From positions 14,012,428 through 14,076,427 of the forward strand of contig NC_059480.1 of NCBI RefSeq assembly GCF_018139145.2: 64,000 bases of DNA, in the 5' to 3' direction. Shown piece by piece: positions 1 to 12,309 of the stretch. Below the pieces are notes generated by a model. It searched no databases, was not told where the DNA came from, and saw only the letters and a list, made by a program, of their open reading frames with translations. The stretch is from Gymnogyps californianus. Taxonomy: Eukaryota > Chordata > Aves > Accipitriformes > Cathartidae. The position numbers were made by a program, and so were the translations under genes. Position 1 is the stretch's first letter. Every line of letters begins with the position of its first letter.

Positions 1-1390
1 GGATGAGCAGAGTTAGGGAGGAGGTGTGTTTGCTCGACTTGGGGCTTTGTTGCTGCTCCTGGCTTTACTTTGTTTTCCCCCCTTTTAACTATATTTTTTT
101 CTCCAACGGCATTAAATAAAGACAAGTGCAGAACTAAAGGCGAGTTCAAGGTGGCAGTGCCGGGGCTTTGCCCGAGTAAGAAGTGCGGCATCGCTCCCTA
201 AATGTGCATCCTTTCCTCGGAAAGAGGTGGCAGGAGAAAGCGATGTTTTTTCACATGACTGTATCTGATTTCCCCAAGGGAGAAAAATACCTCGGTGACA
301 GCCCCGAGCCCCCAGCCCAGCTGACACGGCCCGGGCAGCTCAGCCCTGGCACCTCACCTCGCCTGCCAGAAAAAGTTTGTTTTCTTTCACTGAACGGGGT
401 GTTCCCGGCCCCATCCTGAAGCACTTGCACCCAGTGCCTGTACGTGCAGGGGGGACCGAGCCGGCAGACAACAGCCCGGCCTGTGTTTATTCTCCAGACT
501 TGAAACGAAAAGAAACCAGCTCTTTGCTTCTTGATCTTTTCATTTCCTTTCCCTGGCCTGGGAGGAATCCCCCTGCCCGCCCCGCACGTTTTAAGCCATG
601 TCTGCGGCACTCCGACTAACCCTAGATCTGTTTTTTAAAACGTATTTAGGCTGCAGAATTTGCTGACACATAAATAAGCCATCAAGGCTCTCGGAAGCTC
701 ATGAATCTTTGACTGAAGTATGTGTGGGGACTTACACACTTGTTCCACGTCGTGATACTTTAAAAACTTTCACAAAGACGACTATGGACAAAAAGCACCT
801 CTGTTTAACAAGATAATTCTTGCTTTCAGTTTTATTTCTATTTTCAACTTCCTATTCTTTTGTCCCGTGACACGGCGCTTTTTTCCCCCTCGGGGACTCC
901 TTTCTCTTCTTTCTCCCCTCCTATTCTGAACTGTTTTACAGCCGCGCTTTGTTACTGTCAGGAAAAAATGTCTGGAGAGCCCTGTCTCCTAAAGAAGGAA
1001 CAGAAAAGGGAGGACTGGAGCTGCAATGTTGCCTATGCATGCAGAACATCCCAATCTGTTTTTGTGCATTGAGTTGGGGAGAGGGCAGCAGGGAGCGTGC
1101 ACCCAGCCTCAGCCCGGACAAAGGGAGGCCGGACAGCTGCGCACCCGCCACAAAAGATTCACTCTTCTGTCAACTCTGTTTACTTAGTGTTGTTTCTGAC
1201 CTCTGTGCTACACTTGTTGCTAATACATATGCTTATCAAACCATTTTAATTGGCTTTCTTCATAACATTAGTCCCAGCGCTTTTTTTTTTTTTTCCCTAC
1301 ATGTGTTTCCAAATAACTTAATTGACTTCTCTAATATTCATCTTCTTGGGCTCTAAACAACGGGTTTCTCCCCCCACGCTTCCCAGTCTC
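1..1390. other. Non-coding flank, no gene seen
   Basis: Mixed-composition sequence with no supported gene. Open frames here are short, lack recognisable domains and overlap one another. Positions about 640-830 are AT-rich and uninterrupted by simple repeats, which would fit a conserved non-coding block, but nothing in the sequence alone proves this. A T-run occurs near 1281-1295. Confidence 0.6.
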
Positions 1391-1394
1391 CGGG

Positions 1395-2010
1395 AAAAAG
1401 GCCCAGCGGTGTCTGCACGGAGAGAGCTTCACCTTTCGGAAGGGGTGGCTGTGCGGGGAGATGAGGATGCGGGGGTAACCCGCACCCCGAGGGGACAGCC
1501 GTGTCGCCGGCGTCGCTCCGGCTGGCGCAGCGGATCCGGGCCGTGCGTGATGAAGCGCCTGCTGGTAGATAGGCGAGCTGACTATCCCCGTCATGTTTTA
1601 AATGTGGTTTTGCTTTGTTTTATGGCACTCGGTGGACTGGTGCCAGCCCGAGAAGGCCCGGCACCACCCTCCGAGCTGCCCATCGATCAAGAGCGCAGCG
1701 CCCTGACCAGGAGCGCCGGGCTGAGCGGGCGCGCACGGCCCGCGGACACCCTCTGCGGCCGCGCCCCCTGCGCGGGCAGAGCCTCCCCGCCCGCCGCAGG
1801 TAGAGCCGCGGGGGTCGAGGCCGCCCCGCTTCTCCACCCCGCACCGAAACCCTGCGTCCAGGGCAGCCCGGGCCCCCCCGCACCGGCGGGGCCGGCAGGG
1901 AGGCGCTGAGAGCCCGGGGGTCCGCCGGGCTGGGATGCAGGAGGTGGTAGAGAGCAGCCAACCTGCACCCCCAAATCACCGAGCCCCGAGCACCACTCCC
2001 CGCAGCCTTT
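1395..2010. other. CpG-island-like block
   Basis: High GC with many intact CpG dinucleotides, in contrast to flanking AT-rich DNA. All open frames across it on both strands are proline/arginine/glycine/alanine-rich, as expected of random translation of GC-rich DNA. Islands of this kind, far from any promoter, are typical of large Polycomb-regulated developmental loci, so a regulatory role is likely but inferred. Confidence 0.55.
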
Positions 2011-2052
2011 ACCATCTATATTAATCACTTAGCTTGAGCCTCTCACCCCTCC

Positions 2053-2077
2053 TTTTTTTTTTTTTTTTTTTTTTTTT
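2053..2077 (+). repeat. T25 homopolymer
   Basis: Uninterrupted run of 25 T at the boundary between a CpG-rich block and an AT-rich block. No SINE or LINE body is recognisable next to it. Confidence 0.9.
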
Positions 2078-2347
2078 ACAATTTCGTAATTAATTGTTGC
2101 GCTCGGGTTTGTAATGGAAACAATCCTGCGAGGCCGGATGGTTGTTATGATTTGCTTTCTTTAGCGTTTCTCCCCCTTCGCGAGCATTGTTCGCGGTGAC
2201 TGTCTGGGCTCAGATATGATGTTGGGACAGCGCCTCCCTTGAAATGGAAACAGAGGTCTGAATAAAGAAGGGTGGAAAAAAAGTACTTTGTAGTCTGCAT
2301 CGTCCATCTTTAATTCAGAGACGCATCTATACTCCTGGGAGCGCCGC

Positions 2348-2365
2348 CTTTGATCTCTTTGATTT
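2348..2365 (+). promoter_or_regulatory. Two adjacent TCF/LEF-type sites
   Basis: CTTTGATCT (2348-2356) is followed directly by CTTTGATTT (2357-2365). Both match the core CTTTGA(T/A) bound by TCF/LEF factors downstream of Wnt signalling. Adjacency of two sites is less likely by chance than one. Occupancy is unknown. Confidence 0.4.
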
Positions 2366-2670
2366 TTACACCAGATCTGTTATGGACTAAAATTCCTAGG
2401 TTTTCCATAGAAACATCTCCATTCCTTCGGGATATTGATGTTTTCTTCTTCCTAGGGGTTATGATATGGTAAATCAGATTCAGAAAAGCATGGACAATGC
2501 CAGCATTCATGGGTCGGGGGGCGGGGGTGGGGGGGCGGGAGCCTCTCTCTCTTCTCCCAATGAATCAAAATATTGTTTATTCTGTTGCTCTTTAAGCCCA
2601 GTCACTTCAGCTGCCTTTCAGTGCCTTCAACTCTGGAAGAGGGGCAGCAGCAGCAGCAGCAGCAGGTTGC

Positions 2671-2684
2671 GTTGCCATGGGGAC
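2671..2684 (+). promoter_or_regulatory. RFX X-box-like site
   Basis: GTTGCCATGGGGAC differs at two positions from the palindromic RFX consensus GTTGCCATGGCAAC. It sits just after a short CAG trinucleotide repeat. RFX factors bind such boxes in ciliary and neural genes; a role here is inference. Confidence 0.35.
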
Positions 2685-5329
2685 CCTACTGTATGGCAGC
2701 AGCGCCAGCCCCAAAGACAATGCCTCGCAAAGGGCCTTGAAAAGTGAGGTTTCTCCCTTTGCCACGCAGCCACTTCCGATGGAGCAAGCATTCTCCTTTC
2801 GGGACCCTCATCTTGTCACTAGAACAATGTCTATCTTCGCCTGCCAATTTTTTTTTTTTTCTCTATCCTGCCTTTGATCTATAAAAAATCAAAAGAACAA
2901 AGTCAGGGGAGAATAGGGGGCTTTTTTTGTTGTTGATGCACAGAACAGGCTTTTATAATTTGGGTCTACTTTTGTGCCTGAGGATTGCAGGGGCAGGGAA
3001 GGAGGGTAGTTTATTTGTGTGTTGGGCTCTCTCCAGCCCTGCCGACCCTGGGCACGGCGTGTGCCAAAGGCCCCCCTCCTTTTCCCCTCCTCCTCCTCCC
3101 CAAAGCAGCCAGGAATCAGGAGGGGTGCTGCCCAGCCCGGGTGTCCCCCACTCCCTGGCCTTGGCCCTGAGAGCTCTCCTGCAGGCTGGGGCCTTCCCAC
3201 CTGCCAGGCTCAGGCCACCGCTGGGGTGGCACTGACCCTTGCCCGGGGCCAAGATAGGATCACCCAAGCCTACTAATTAATGTTGATATTAATAACAGAG
3301 ATGCATGCAAATAACAGCATGCCCATCACAGTATATTACAATGCATGATGCAAAATGATGCTGTTTTCCAAGTCATGATTTTGTGTAAATGTTAGAGGAA
3401 TGAACGTGAGACTAACACCCTTTTCTTAGAAATCAGACAAATCTGGACAGCGTGAGGCCCTGAGATGCTGAAATCTTGGCTTTACGTGCCAGCAAAGAAA
3501 AGAAACTGGAGTGTCCATGCAAATATGCAAGTGTGCATTTGACTTCTTTGTTTGTAAGTGGCAACAGGCATTGTCACGCATGTGTAGGACAGGCTATAAA
3601 TAATCCTAGATGGAAAACTGGGTCTAGTTCTGGTTCTTTCCATGAGGACAAGTGGCTGGTTGGGTTCACATGTGACTCTATGCACATAACCCTCCTGGAA
3701 TTAACCCTAATCACTTGAGCTCAGCTCGGTTCCTTGCCTTGCTTCGAACAGCGGGAAGTGTTGATTTCTCCAAAAGGATTGCATTACAGCTACTTCCTTT
3801 TCATTAAAATGCCAGCAAAGGAAACAGCAGAAATGACTGGTCTGTGCTGTATCGGTTACACTGGCTTTGGTGCCCTGGCTAAAACGTGTTCCCACACGAT
3901 ATGGTCATTAACTCCATCACAGACTGTTTCCTACTTTGAAGGAGTCAATTTCTGGGCAAGACAATACAGTAGGTTGGGGAGAGAGTGGAAATTAGAGGAA
4001 GGTTTATTGAAGAAACTCAGACATCCTTGGTGAGAGCTTGTTCTGTCTCTGGCTACCTTTTCTTAGTTATTTTTGAAAGAAAATCACTAGTTTCAAAATG
4101 CCTAGTTAAAGTAAATTAATTTAGACATGGGCATCTGACCCCCTATCTGGGTTTGAGCTGCTGGGGAACATTTGCCAAGGGCTGCAAATGGAGGCAGAGG
4201 CACCCCTCACTGGAGGGCTGCGAGCAGGGGCTGGGACTGGGGTGGCTTCACGGGGCTCAGGGCCCTCGCTCCTGCCTTTATGTCAGACAGACACAGAACG
4301 GGGGTGACACTCAGCCTTTTCCCAGCACGGGAGATTCATGGGTGGGCATGAGGGAGTGGTAGGGCATTGCACGTCCCAACAGTGTGCCACGGCAGTTTCA
4401 GGTCTGGCTGTAGATCACAACTGGGATGTTCTGGGTGCACCATCCAGTACCTGGAGACAGCCAGTTCTCCAGTGCTGTATCTGCCTGGCATCACCTCACC
4501 CTTACAAGTGTCTCCTAGCAATTGCCTATGACCTGCATGGGATTTCTGGACCCTGGTCCCATGCCAAGCCCACAAAAGCCCTCAGCTCAGTGCCCAGGAG
4601 CTGACCCTTTACCATCTGAGGTATGCCCATACCTCAGGGTCTCTGCCCAGGGACTGCAGAGGTGAGCCTGTCTTAAAAATAATTGCTGAGGCAGCGGGGT
4701 TGGAGTTGGGGACCACAGCATCCACTTGCAGGCAGTATCTGGGCCTTGGAGAGAAGGGGAAGGGACGGGGGAGGGCTATATTTCACCTGTCTGAAAGATA
4801 ACCACTGGGAGAAGATGTAGCAGGCCTGGGGCCCAAGATCAATCCCCCTTCCCTCCTCCTCCTCCTGTTTCCCCCCCTTCCCCGATTCCCCGGGGAACTG
4901 GCTTCCCACCCTATCTGGTCACATTCTCTTCCCAAGATTAATTGTTGGGTCAGGGTGGATTCACCATTGTGTCAGCCTGCAAGTGCCTTTCTCTTCTTTC
5001 TGGTTTTTTTAAGAGAGCCTTAGTCAAACTTCAGGCTCCCCTCTCTTCCCTCCTCCCCCATCTTTTAGGGCGGGGGGCTGCTACCCCGATCCGACCTTCT
5101 GGGCTGAGAGGCATCAGCCATGCCTTTTAACTGTACAATTATGCACACTCCCTAAATGTTGTTTTAATAACAGCGTTTGAAAAAAAGCCGCAGCGGGTTG
5201 GTGTTTAGAAAAGCAGTGAGATGCCTGGAGCAGCTCGCTCTATCCCTCACACACACACACAGATACACTCCGGACAGCTTTGCGAGGGGAACGGTGAAAA
5301 CGCACCTAGCACCTAGATGGGGTGACCCC

Positions 5330-6010
5330 CATCTCCACGGGAACCTCCGGGTCCCCTTCGGGCAGCGGCGCCCCTGGGAGGCGCAGGCGGGAGGAGGGCG
5401 CAGGGCGGGCGGGCGGGGGCAGGGAGGCGGCTCGGTGCCCTGCGGGCAGCCCTGGCCGGGGAGCAGCGGCCCGGCCGTGGGGGCAGGAGCCAGCACGGAG
5501 AGCCACGCACAGCCCCGAGCGGAGCCAAGGGGGCAGGGAGGCGGTATCTCCACGCTTACTTTAGCGCGGGGGACAGGACCACGGAACACGGCTGGGGCCG
5601 GCCGGGCTGGAGGCACCGCCGGGCTCTCGGGTCGCCTCCCCCGTAGCCGGCAGAGCCGCGCAGCCCGGGCGAGAAGCGGGCACAGGGATGCCGTGCGGTT
5701 TATCCAGCCGCCCGCCGCCGCCCCTCGGCGCCTGGCCCTTTCGCTCCGCTATCAGCAAACGCGCGGAGCGCGGAGGCGGCGGGGACAGCGCCCGGCCCCA
5801 CCCGGGGCAGAGCCCGGCCCCACGCGGGGCAGCGCCCGCCGCCCCCCCGGGGCGGCAGCGGCCCCCTCGGGCAGCACGGTCCGGAGGGTCCCGCCGCCAG
5901 CTGGGGCGGGGAAAGCCCCTTGGTGCGCCCCGACCCCGGCGGCTCTCCCGGGCTGTCACCAGCCACGCCGCTCTCGGGGCTCTGCCCCGCGGGAAACTCC
6001 CACTCGGTTC
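5330..6010. other. CpG-island-like block
   Basis: Very GC-rich with dense CpG. It contains two tandem copies of a 22-bp unit of the form GCCCGGCCCCAC..GGGGCAG within about 5794-5840. The long plus-strand open frame crossing it (328 codons) is proline/arginine/glycine/alanine-rich with no domain, and is judged a compositional artefact. Confidence 0.55.
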
Positions 6011-8436
6011 TCGCTCCCGTGTCAAACCACAGAGCCTGGCACTCATTTTCCTTCCAAAGTAAGAGGTGCTGTGAAGGAGACCCAGACACCTTCATATCTC
6101 AGTTTTTCTTCTTTGGACAGGAAATGTGCGTGGAGGAGGGGTCGAGATCGTAAATTTCATTGATTACTTGCAGATTGTACAGAGTATGTTCAAGCTTTCA
6201 TGACAGCTTCTGGAGACATAACGACTGGACGATATTGCCCGAACAGTACAAAATCTCTTTAACTACTACAAAGAAATCAGCAGGTAATTATAGGCTCGAT
6301 TGTATACATAATAGGCATCGGAAATCGGAGAATAACTGTAGGCAGCGATTCTGAGCCAGAAGAGGAACTGTCGTGCTTCAAACTCTTGTACAATAGCTGC
6401 TCATTGTGCTGGGTGTCTTATTCTAATTAGAGATACCTGCACAGCATAGCAAATATAGAAAAGAGACACACCCTTGATCTCCCTGCCAGTAAAACTTATC
6501 CTTTAAAAATTAAAGATATAAAGGCAAAGCCAGCCATGTGGGTATTCCTGAAACAAGCGATGATGCTGAGCTGTGCCTTCTGCCTCTGGAAGAGCGCTTT
6601 ACTGGGCAGAGCGAGCAGAATTTCTGACCAGAATGGGACTGCTGGCAAAAAAAACTTTTCTCAAGGTGTCCAGAGAACTACCTTTTCCACAGAGAAAGCT
6701 AATAAATATGAAAGAGCTCCCGGCCAAAATTAACCGAAAACAACAATCACTTCGGGAACATATCAAGCCCTTATTTCATATTGCGTTTATAATATTTAAA
6801 ATTATTTTTTCTTGACTTTAGGGGAAAAAAAGACAAGCTTGCTTTTCTATACCTAAAGGAATGTAAATATATATTTCTGATATGGAGATTGTTCCTTTTT
6901 TAACAAATGGTTTTGTTTTGAAATCATTATTGACACTCCCTGTGCAGAATAATCTGTCTCTCCTTTACCCGGTGATTCCTCCTTCCAACAGACTCTAATG
7001 CCCAGCAAAATCACGGAAAACACTCCCAAAAACTCTCCTGGTGTCGATGCCCGTTTCACTCGAGGGCTTCTCCAATTCCCGTTTCTTTCAGGTGAGGTTT
7101 TCCAACGAGTTCCCTCGCGGGAAGCCGAGGCGGTGCCTGGCGTGTGCAGCTGTGCGTGGGTGAAGCCACGCACTGCCCGCCCCCGCGGGTCTGACCCCTG
7201 TTCTCCCTGGCTGAAGCGAGCCCCAGCCGTTTCCACACAACTTCGCTTTGAATATCATCTGGCCTTAAAGTTCACTTCGGTTGTTTTGCCTCTAGGGGTA
7301 CGTGCTATGTTATTCTAGGTCACTAGTGACCTATAAGCCTAAGTGAACGTGTGTCCACATCAAAAGCCAGCCACGCAGAGGCAAATAACCCAAAGTATCA
7401 TTTCAGCCTATGGGGAAGATTGTTTCCACCAGGTCAAGTTTGACTCTGTCAAAAAGCAGAGCAGAGCGAAGCCGAGAAGTGCCAAAGCCAGGGCTCCTCA
7501 CCCTCGACAGGAACGTAGCGCAGTGCCAGGGGAAAGGCGCTCCTCGGGGCTCTGACCTTTCCAGAGAATCGGACTTGAGCATCAGCCCCGGGTGGGCGCG
7601 GAGCCGCTGCTCCGTGGCAGCTCCCGCCAGAAGCGCGGGGTGTGCAGAACTGGGCACGCACTTCACGCGTGTCTGTGGGATCGGAAATAAACTCATCGGG
7701 GAGCAGTCAGGCTGCAAATAAATTAGATTTTGATTCCTTTCATTTACAAATATCTTATTTGTGAAGTCCGATTGCTGTTTTTCTAAACATCATTTACTAC
7801 ATCGTTGTAAACGAGATAATATAATCGTTGGTTAAAAAATCGAAATGATTGATAGAAATAAATTCTCTGTATAACTGGCAACGACTAACAGCTGAATATT
7901 TCACTCGGTGCGTTGCAATCCCGCTCCTGTAACAACAGTTTTGTCTAAGCTATATTGCTGGCTTCTGCCTATCTATTTGGTTTTAAAGCCAAGTTAACGT
8001 TAGATCTGAAGCAGGATGTTCGTATAAATATGAATCAACTTTTTCAAAATGCTCCTGAATAAATCATGCCGTGAAAATAAAACACAGAGGGGGAGAAGGA
8101 GGGGAAGTTGTCTTTCCCAAAATTGAAAGACAGGAAAAAATTGGTCATCAAAAAAAATCTCCAGATGAAGACAGTAAAGGTAAATCAAAGCAGAACAACT
8201 GTTTGCAATATCACTTGTACTTTTCCTGTTGGGCTGCGCAGTATTTTACCGAGTGGAAGTACTAGCAAGATGTGCAGGTATCCGCTTACATTATAAACTT
8301 CAGTTGGTATAAATATTCTGTTCCAGAGAACAGCTTTATCACATGCTTGCAAATAATAAAGTAGCCTTTCAAACAAAAGCCATACATCAGGTGTCATTTT
8401 ATTAATGAACGATGCTCTGCCTGACAAATATGAAGG
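6011..8436. other. Non-coding, AT-rich candidate regulatory blocks
   Basis: No gene seen. 6150-6480 and 7720-7920 are AT-rich, low in simple repeats and rich in homeodomain cores (TAAT/ATTA) and PBX/HOX-like TGATTGAT (near 7845). This texture is typical of conserved non-coding elements around developmental genes. An 18-bp perfect palindrome lies at 7316-7333. Conservation cannot be measured from one sequence. Confidence 0.4.
7316..7333. promoter_or_regulatory. 18-bp perfect palindrome of nuclear-receptor half-sites
   Basis: TAGGTCACTAGTGACCTA reads identically on both strands. It contains AGGTCA and TGACCT facing each other with a 4-bp spacer, the inverted-repeat geometry used by dimeric nuclear receptors (IR4; the classical oestrogen-type element is IR3). 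Functional binding is inferred. Confidence 0.45.
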
Positions 8437-8610
8437 GTGACTCTTTTCTGCTCCGTTCCTCCCGCCGCCGCCCGTCCCGTCCCGCCGCCGCCTCCGACGA
8501 GGAGCGCGGAGCCCCGGCCGCCGCCCTGCCCGCCCAGCAGCCCCCACCGAGTGCCGCCCTGCCTGCGGCTGGCTCCAGCCCGGCTGCAGGTCTCCTCCGT
8601 GCAGGCTTTA
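8437..8610. other. Short GC-rich block
   Basis: A small CpG-dense patch between AT-rich segments. No promoter elements or open frame of substance can be tied to it. Confidence 0.4.
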
Positions 8611-10957
8611 GGGGGATGCCTGGGACTCCAGACTTCAGCGATCAAATTCACGTACACAACGCTCCCGCCAAATGGCAACTTTTTTTTTTTTTCCCTCCCC
8701 CTAAAGTTTTGCGGTGTTTGCCCAGTTTCGGCAGGAGAGGTTCGTGGGAAGAAGGATGGGTCAGATTTATGTCAGGGTAACCTGCCTGCCTCCATCCTTT
8801 CGCCTGTGTCACCTAGGAATTTCTCAGGTGCACGGTTGCATCTCACCCCGCACATCCCTCTGCCGTCAGCAGTCGCCGGACAGTGCCTGAACTCAGCCTT
8901 TTCCATAGCCGGTCCCAAACCTAATCTGTTAGTACAGCTCGACAAGCCGCGCAGTGAACGGGGCAGAACAAGAATCTGTTGATCACCCTGGCCACAAGTT
9001 CACTTTTCTGACCTTATATCCTAGTCCGGCCGGTTGTTGGGTTTGGTCTGGTTTGGGCTTTTTGAAGCCGGCTCTTATTCTACGTGTTAAATGGTCGGCT
9101 CTTTAACCAGCAACTAGCAATCATCAGACATTAATTTATACGGCTTTTACAAATACCTAAGCTATTTAAAATGCTGAACTGGGTTGTGTGTGGCAGGGAA
9201 CATCTATCTATTGAATAGGCAGTGTCACACGGTAGCATGCTCTCTTGTCAAGGGTGATTGTGTTTTAGGCAAACATTTGAGCAAACATAAAGGCAAAGGT
9301 CAAGTACTGTTCAGTTGCAGTGTGTGCTAATTCACCTAGCTAACCAATGGGGCAAAAGTTGCATTTTCTGCGAGCACCGCAGACCAAACCTCTGCGAAGG
9401 GCATTATTAGCTGTGAGCCGGCTGTGATCGCTTCCAGACAGCTCCCGAGTGGAAGGGCTGGAGGCTCCGAGGGTGCCCGGGGTGCATGCAGCTCCTGCAC
9501 CATCACCTCCCTTTGCTAACAAGCGCCTTCCTATAAGCTGGTGGTTTTTGCACTGTTCTGCTCCCCCCCCCCCCCCGCCTTTTCCCCCCCCCCCTCCTTG
9601 TTATGTATTTCTTTCCCTGCATTTTCTTCCTCTCCCTCCCCATTCACTGAACAAACGAAGCTGGGCTGCCCATCGCCGGCCGGCTCAGTGCCCTGAGCGC
9701 CCGGAGCACCAGCGCAGGGAGAAGGGCGATATCTGCAACTCCGGAGAAATTGGGCGAGCGGAGACCAGTGGCAAGAAAGTGCAGTTTGACTCCTCATTGA
9801 AAGTGCGTGGGGAGGAGGGGGGAGGAGGAACAGAGTTACTTTATTATCCTCATTCCTCCCCACGTCGTCGCAATAAACTAAAGCCATGTTTTGAATAGGA
9901 AAGGCTGGAATTTATCTCTGAGGGTGATCTGCCTGCAGAATTTTCCAAGCAAACCTTATTATTTCTCATAGGGAAATTCTTCCTGCCATCCAAAAAAATA
10001 GAGAAGAATCAAAGGACTGGGTGGTGGTTGTCACACTCGCAGCTTAGAAGCCTCTCTCTCTCTTTTAAGGGGTGAAAAAAAAAAAAAAGAAAAAAAAGAC
10101 AAATACCCCGGCGACCCATTCCTTCCTTCTCGGTTCAGCCTGGAGGGCTCGCACTTTGAATCAATAGTCATTTTGTTTGAACCAATGGCTGTGCTTCCAT
10201 CCAGGCTGTACGTACAGTAGTTTTCATGATAAACCCGGGTTTCACAGTTGTGGTCTTAAAGCACTCAGGTTTGGTGGATTGCACGTGCTAAATAAATAAA
10301 TAAATACATACATGGCAGTGGCATTAAAAAAAAAAAAAGCAACAAAACCCAAAAAGCCCCAGCAAACCGACAAATAAAAACGATTATTCTGAACCCAGAC
10401 GAAAGCTCGTGAAATTCTTACTTGTTGCCTTGTGCTATAGAGGCAGTCGCCTCCCAGTCCCGCACCGTGGGGTCTGGCTGCTGCCTGCCTCTGCTGCTGG
10501 GAGAAGCGGGATGATTTTTTTTTTTTTTTTTTTTGACAAAATTCCAGGAAGAACATCAACAACGTTAGAGACATGATTCTAAGCACCAAACTGGTTTATG
10601 GCTAAAATTATATTAAAATCACGAGGACATATTTTCTTTGCAGCGCAGACTTTAAACACAACCATACACGCATGAGAAAACATGTTTAAAAAAAAAAAAA
10701 AAATAAACTTACCCCCGCCTGCCAAACCATCACAACTTGTGGGACTCTTCTTTAGTGCTGCAGGCAACTTGGTCCTTCAAGCCCTGCATTAAACACGGTG
10801 GATACAGTGAAACAGGAATAAAATTAAAAAAAAAAAAAAAAGTTTTGTCATATATTTCTAAATAGTCTAATCTCCTTCAAATGTCTCGGATTTCTTTACA
10901 ACCCACTGGCTACGGTCCTATAAACACCACCTGGGCAGTTTCACAAGCTTTAAAGTT

Positions 10958-11014
10958 TTGTGTGAGTGCGTGTGTGTGTGCGTGTGTGTGTGCGTGTGTG
11001 TGTGCGTGTGTGCA
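10958..11014 (+). repeat. (GT)n tract with decamer GTGTGTGTGC periodicity
   Basis: Alternating purine-pyrimidine sequence in which GC interruptions recur every 10 bases. It is a microsatellite able to adopt Z-DNA, with no gene context. Confidence 0.85.
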
Positions 11015-11302
11015 GTAAGTTGTTTAAAAGGCATCGTTACCATTCAGAGGTATAAAAGTATTGCCCTGATCTTTGGTGTGACGGGGTTTGTTTTTTGGAT
11101 TTGGGAGGGTTTTTTTACATGCACCTCTCAATTTACTTAACTTTTTAAAGATGGGAAAAGCTGGAAGCTTTAGTTTTCGAGAGACTTTTCTCGTTATTCA
11201 TCTGTTTGGTCGCCTTAGCTGCACAAAAGCGTATCAGCTGCGTTATGAAAAATGGCCTAAGCCCAGAGAATGTCACAGTGGTCGACTTATTATTTTAGCC
11301 CT

Positions 11303-11306
<4 letters not shown>

Positions 11307-11339
<33 letters not shown>
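11307..11339 (+). repeat. A33 homopolymer
   Basis: Uninterrupted run of 33 A. It resembles a retroelement tail, but no element body or target-site duplication could be recognised beside it. Confidence 0.85.
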
Positions 11340-11342
<3 letters not shown>

Positions 11343-12309
11343 GGGGAAAGTTTGCTTTTGATGAATTCAATAAAAGCGGCACTGCAACGGAAGAGATTTT
11401 AAGCTAAAATCATACAGCATGGGGGCAAAAGCTTAAACCAGCCAGATGGCCAAAGGTAGCCAGAGTCTGCCCGCTTCAAACCCATCCACTGAATTTACAG
11501 TCCTTCAGGCTTTTAGCTTTTTTCATGTTTATCGTGCTTTGTTTCCCGCCATTAAAAATATCTCAACAAACAAATAAACAAAAGTGAACTTTTAAGATTC
11601 ATGTGTCACGAACCGTTTTTCTTTCTGCCTCTGGAACAGGGACAAGGCAGGATTTTTTGGAGGTCTGGTTTTAAAAAAGACACGCCATCTCAAAGCCCCT
11701 GGGCAAGGTGTTACTTTTTAATTTACCAGCACCTCATCTCTCGTCCCCAGGGAGGGCTTCCCGGCCATAGCCAGAAAGGACAAGTCGAAAGGACTGCAGG
11801 GATTGCAACTGCAGGCTGTGCTGTGAATCAGTTCCTGTCCTTCTCCTGAGTAATAAATAGATCTAAATAATAAGAGTGATTAATAATTATAATAATAATA
11901 ATAAATACCCCAGACTAGGGACTCTGTATGGCAGGGCGTTGAATTCCGTGTGGAGTTTTTTTTTGTTGTTAGGAAACATCCATAAACAGCCCCAAAACCA
12001 CTAGTAAACTCTATTCTTTTCTGGCTTAAAAACCTTTGTAATTCTTGTGATTTCAGTGGCACTCGGAGGCTGCCATTGGCTTCCAGAAAGTTGTCCTGGC
12101 TCTAAGCGAGGGCAGAGATCTGGCGCCTTAGCCTGGATCTGAGGCTGTGTCCACCTGCTTCATAACAGGACGGAGCTTTTGATGCCGCTGGTCGGGGGGA
12201 GATGTCAGTGCCGGCTGTGCAGAGGGGAGAGTAATTTGCAGGAGAAGTACAGGCTAAAAGCTTCCTGCCCACCCTGCCCGGGCTCCCCTCGCCTCTTGCC
12301 CCTTATTTC

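Larger units (their letters stand above)
2078..5320. other. Non-coding, enhancer-motif-rich stretch
   Basis: No gene seen. 2080-2300 is AT-rich with TAATTAATTG and several SOX-like ACAAT/CATTGT motifs. 2348-2365 holds two adjacent TCF/LEF-type sites, with a third at 2872-2880. 2671-2684 is an RFX X-box-like GTTGCCATGGGGAC beside a short CAG repeat (about 2646-2664). 3270-3385 is dense in ATGCAT and holds a POU octamer ATGCAAAT at 3305-3312. From about 3.4 to 5.3 kb I see nothing specific. Enhancer function is inference. Confidence 0.45.
8611..12300. other. Non-coding with homopolymers and simple repeats
   Basis: No gene seen. C-rich runs at about 9563-9596, and A- or T-runs near 10077-10089, 10325-10338, 10516-10534, 10687-10702 and 10826-10841, look like slippage tracts. 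9060-9340 is AT-rich and could be a conserved element. A (TAA)n tract lies at about 11881-11905. Confidence 0.5.

Noticed and set aside
5177..6163. 328-codon plus-strand open frame
   Set aside because: Crosses a CpG island; translation is arginine/proline/glycine/alanine-rich with no domain, competing frames on the other strand are equally open, and no splice or promoter context supports it.
11307..11339. A33 run as a retroposon tail
   Set aside because: No LINE/SINE body, processed gene copy or target-site duplication recognisable upstream; treated as a simple homopolymer.
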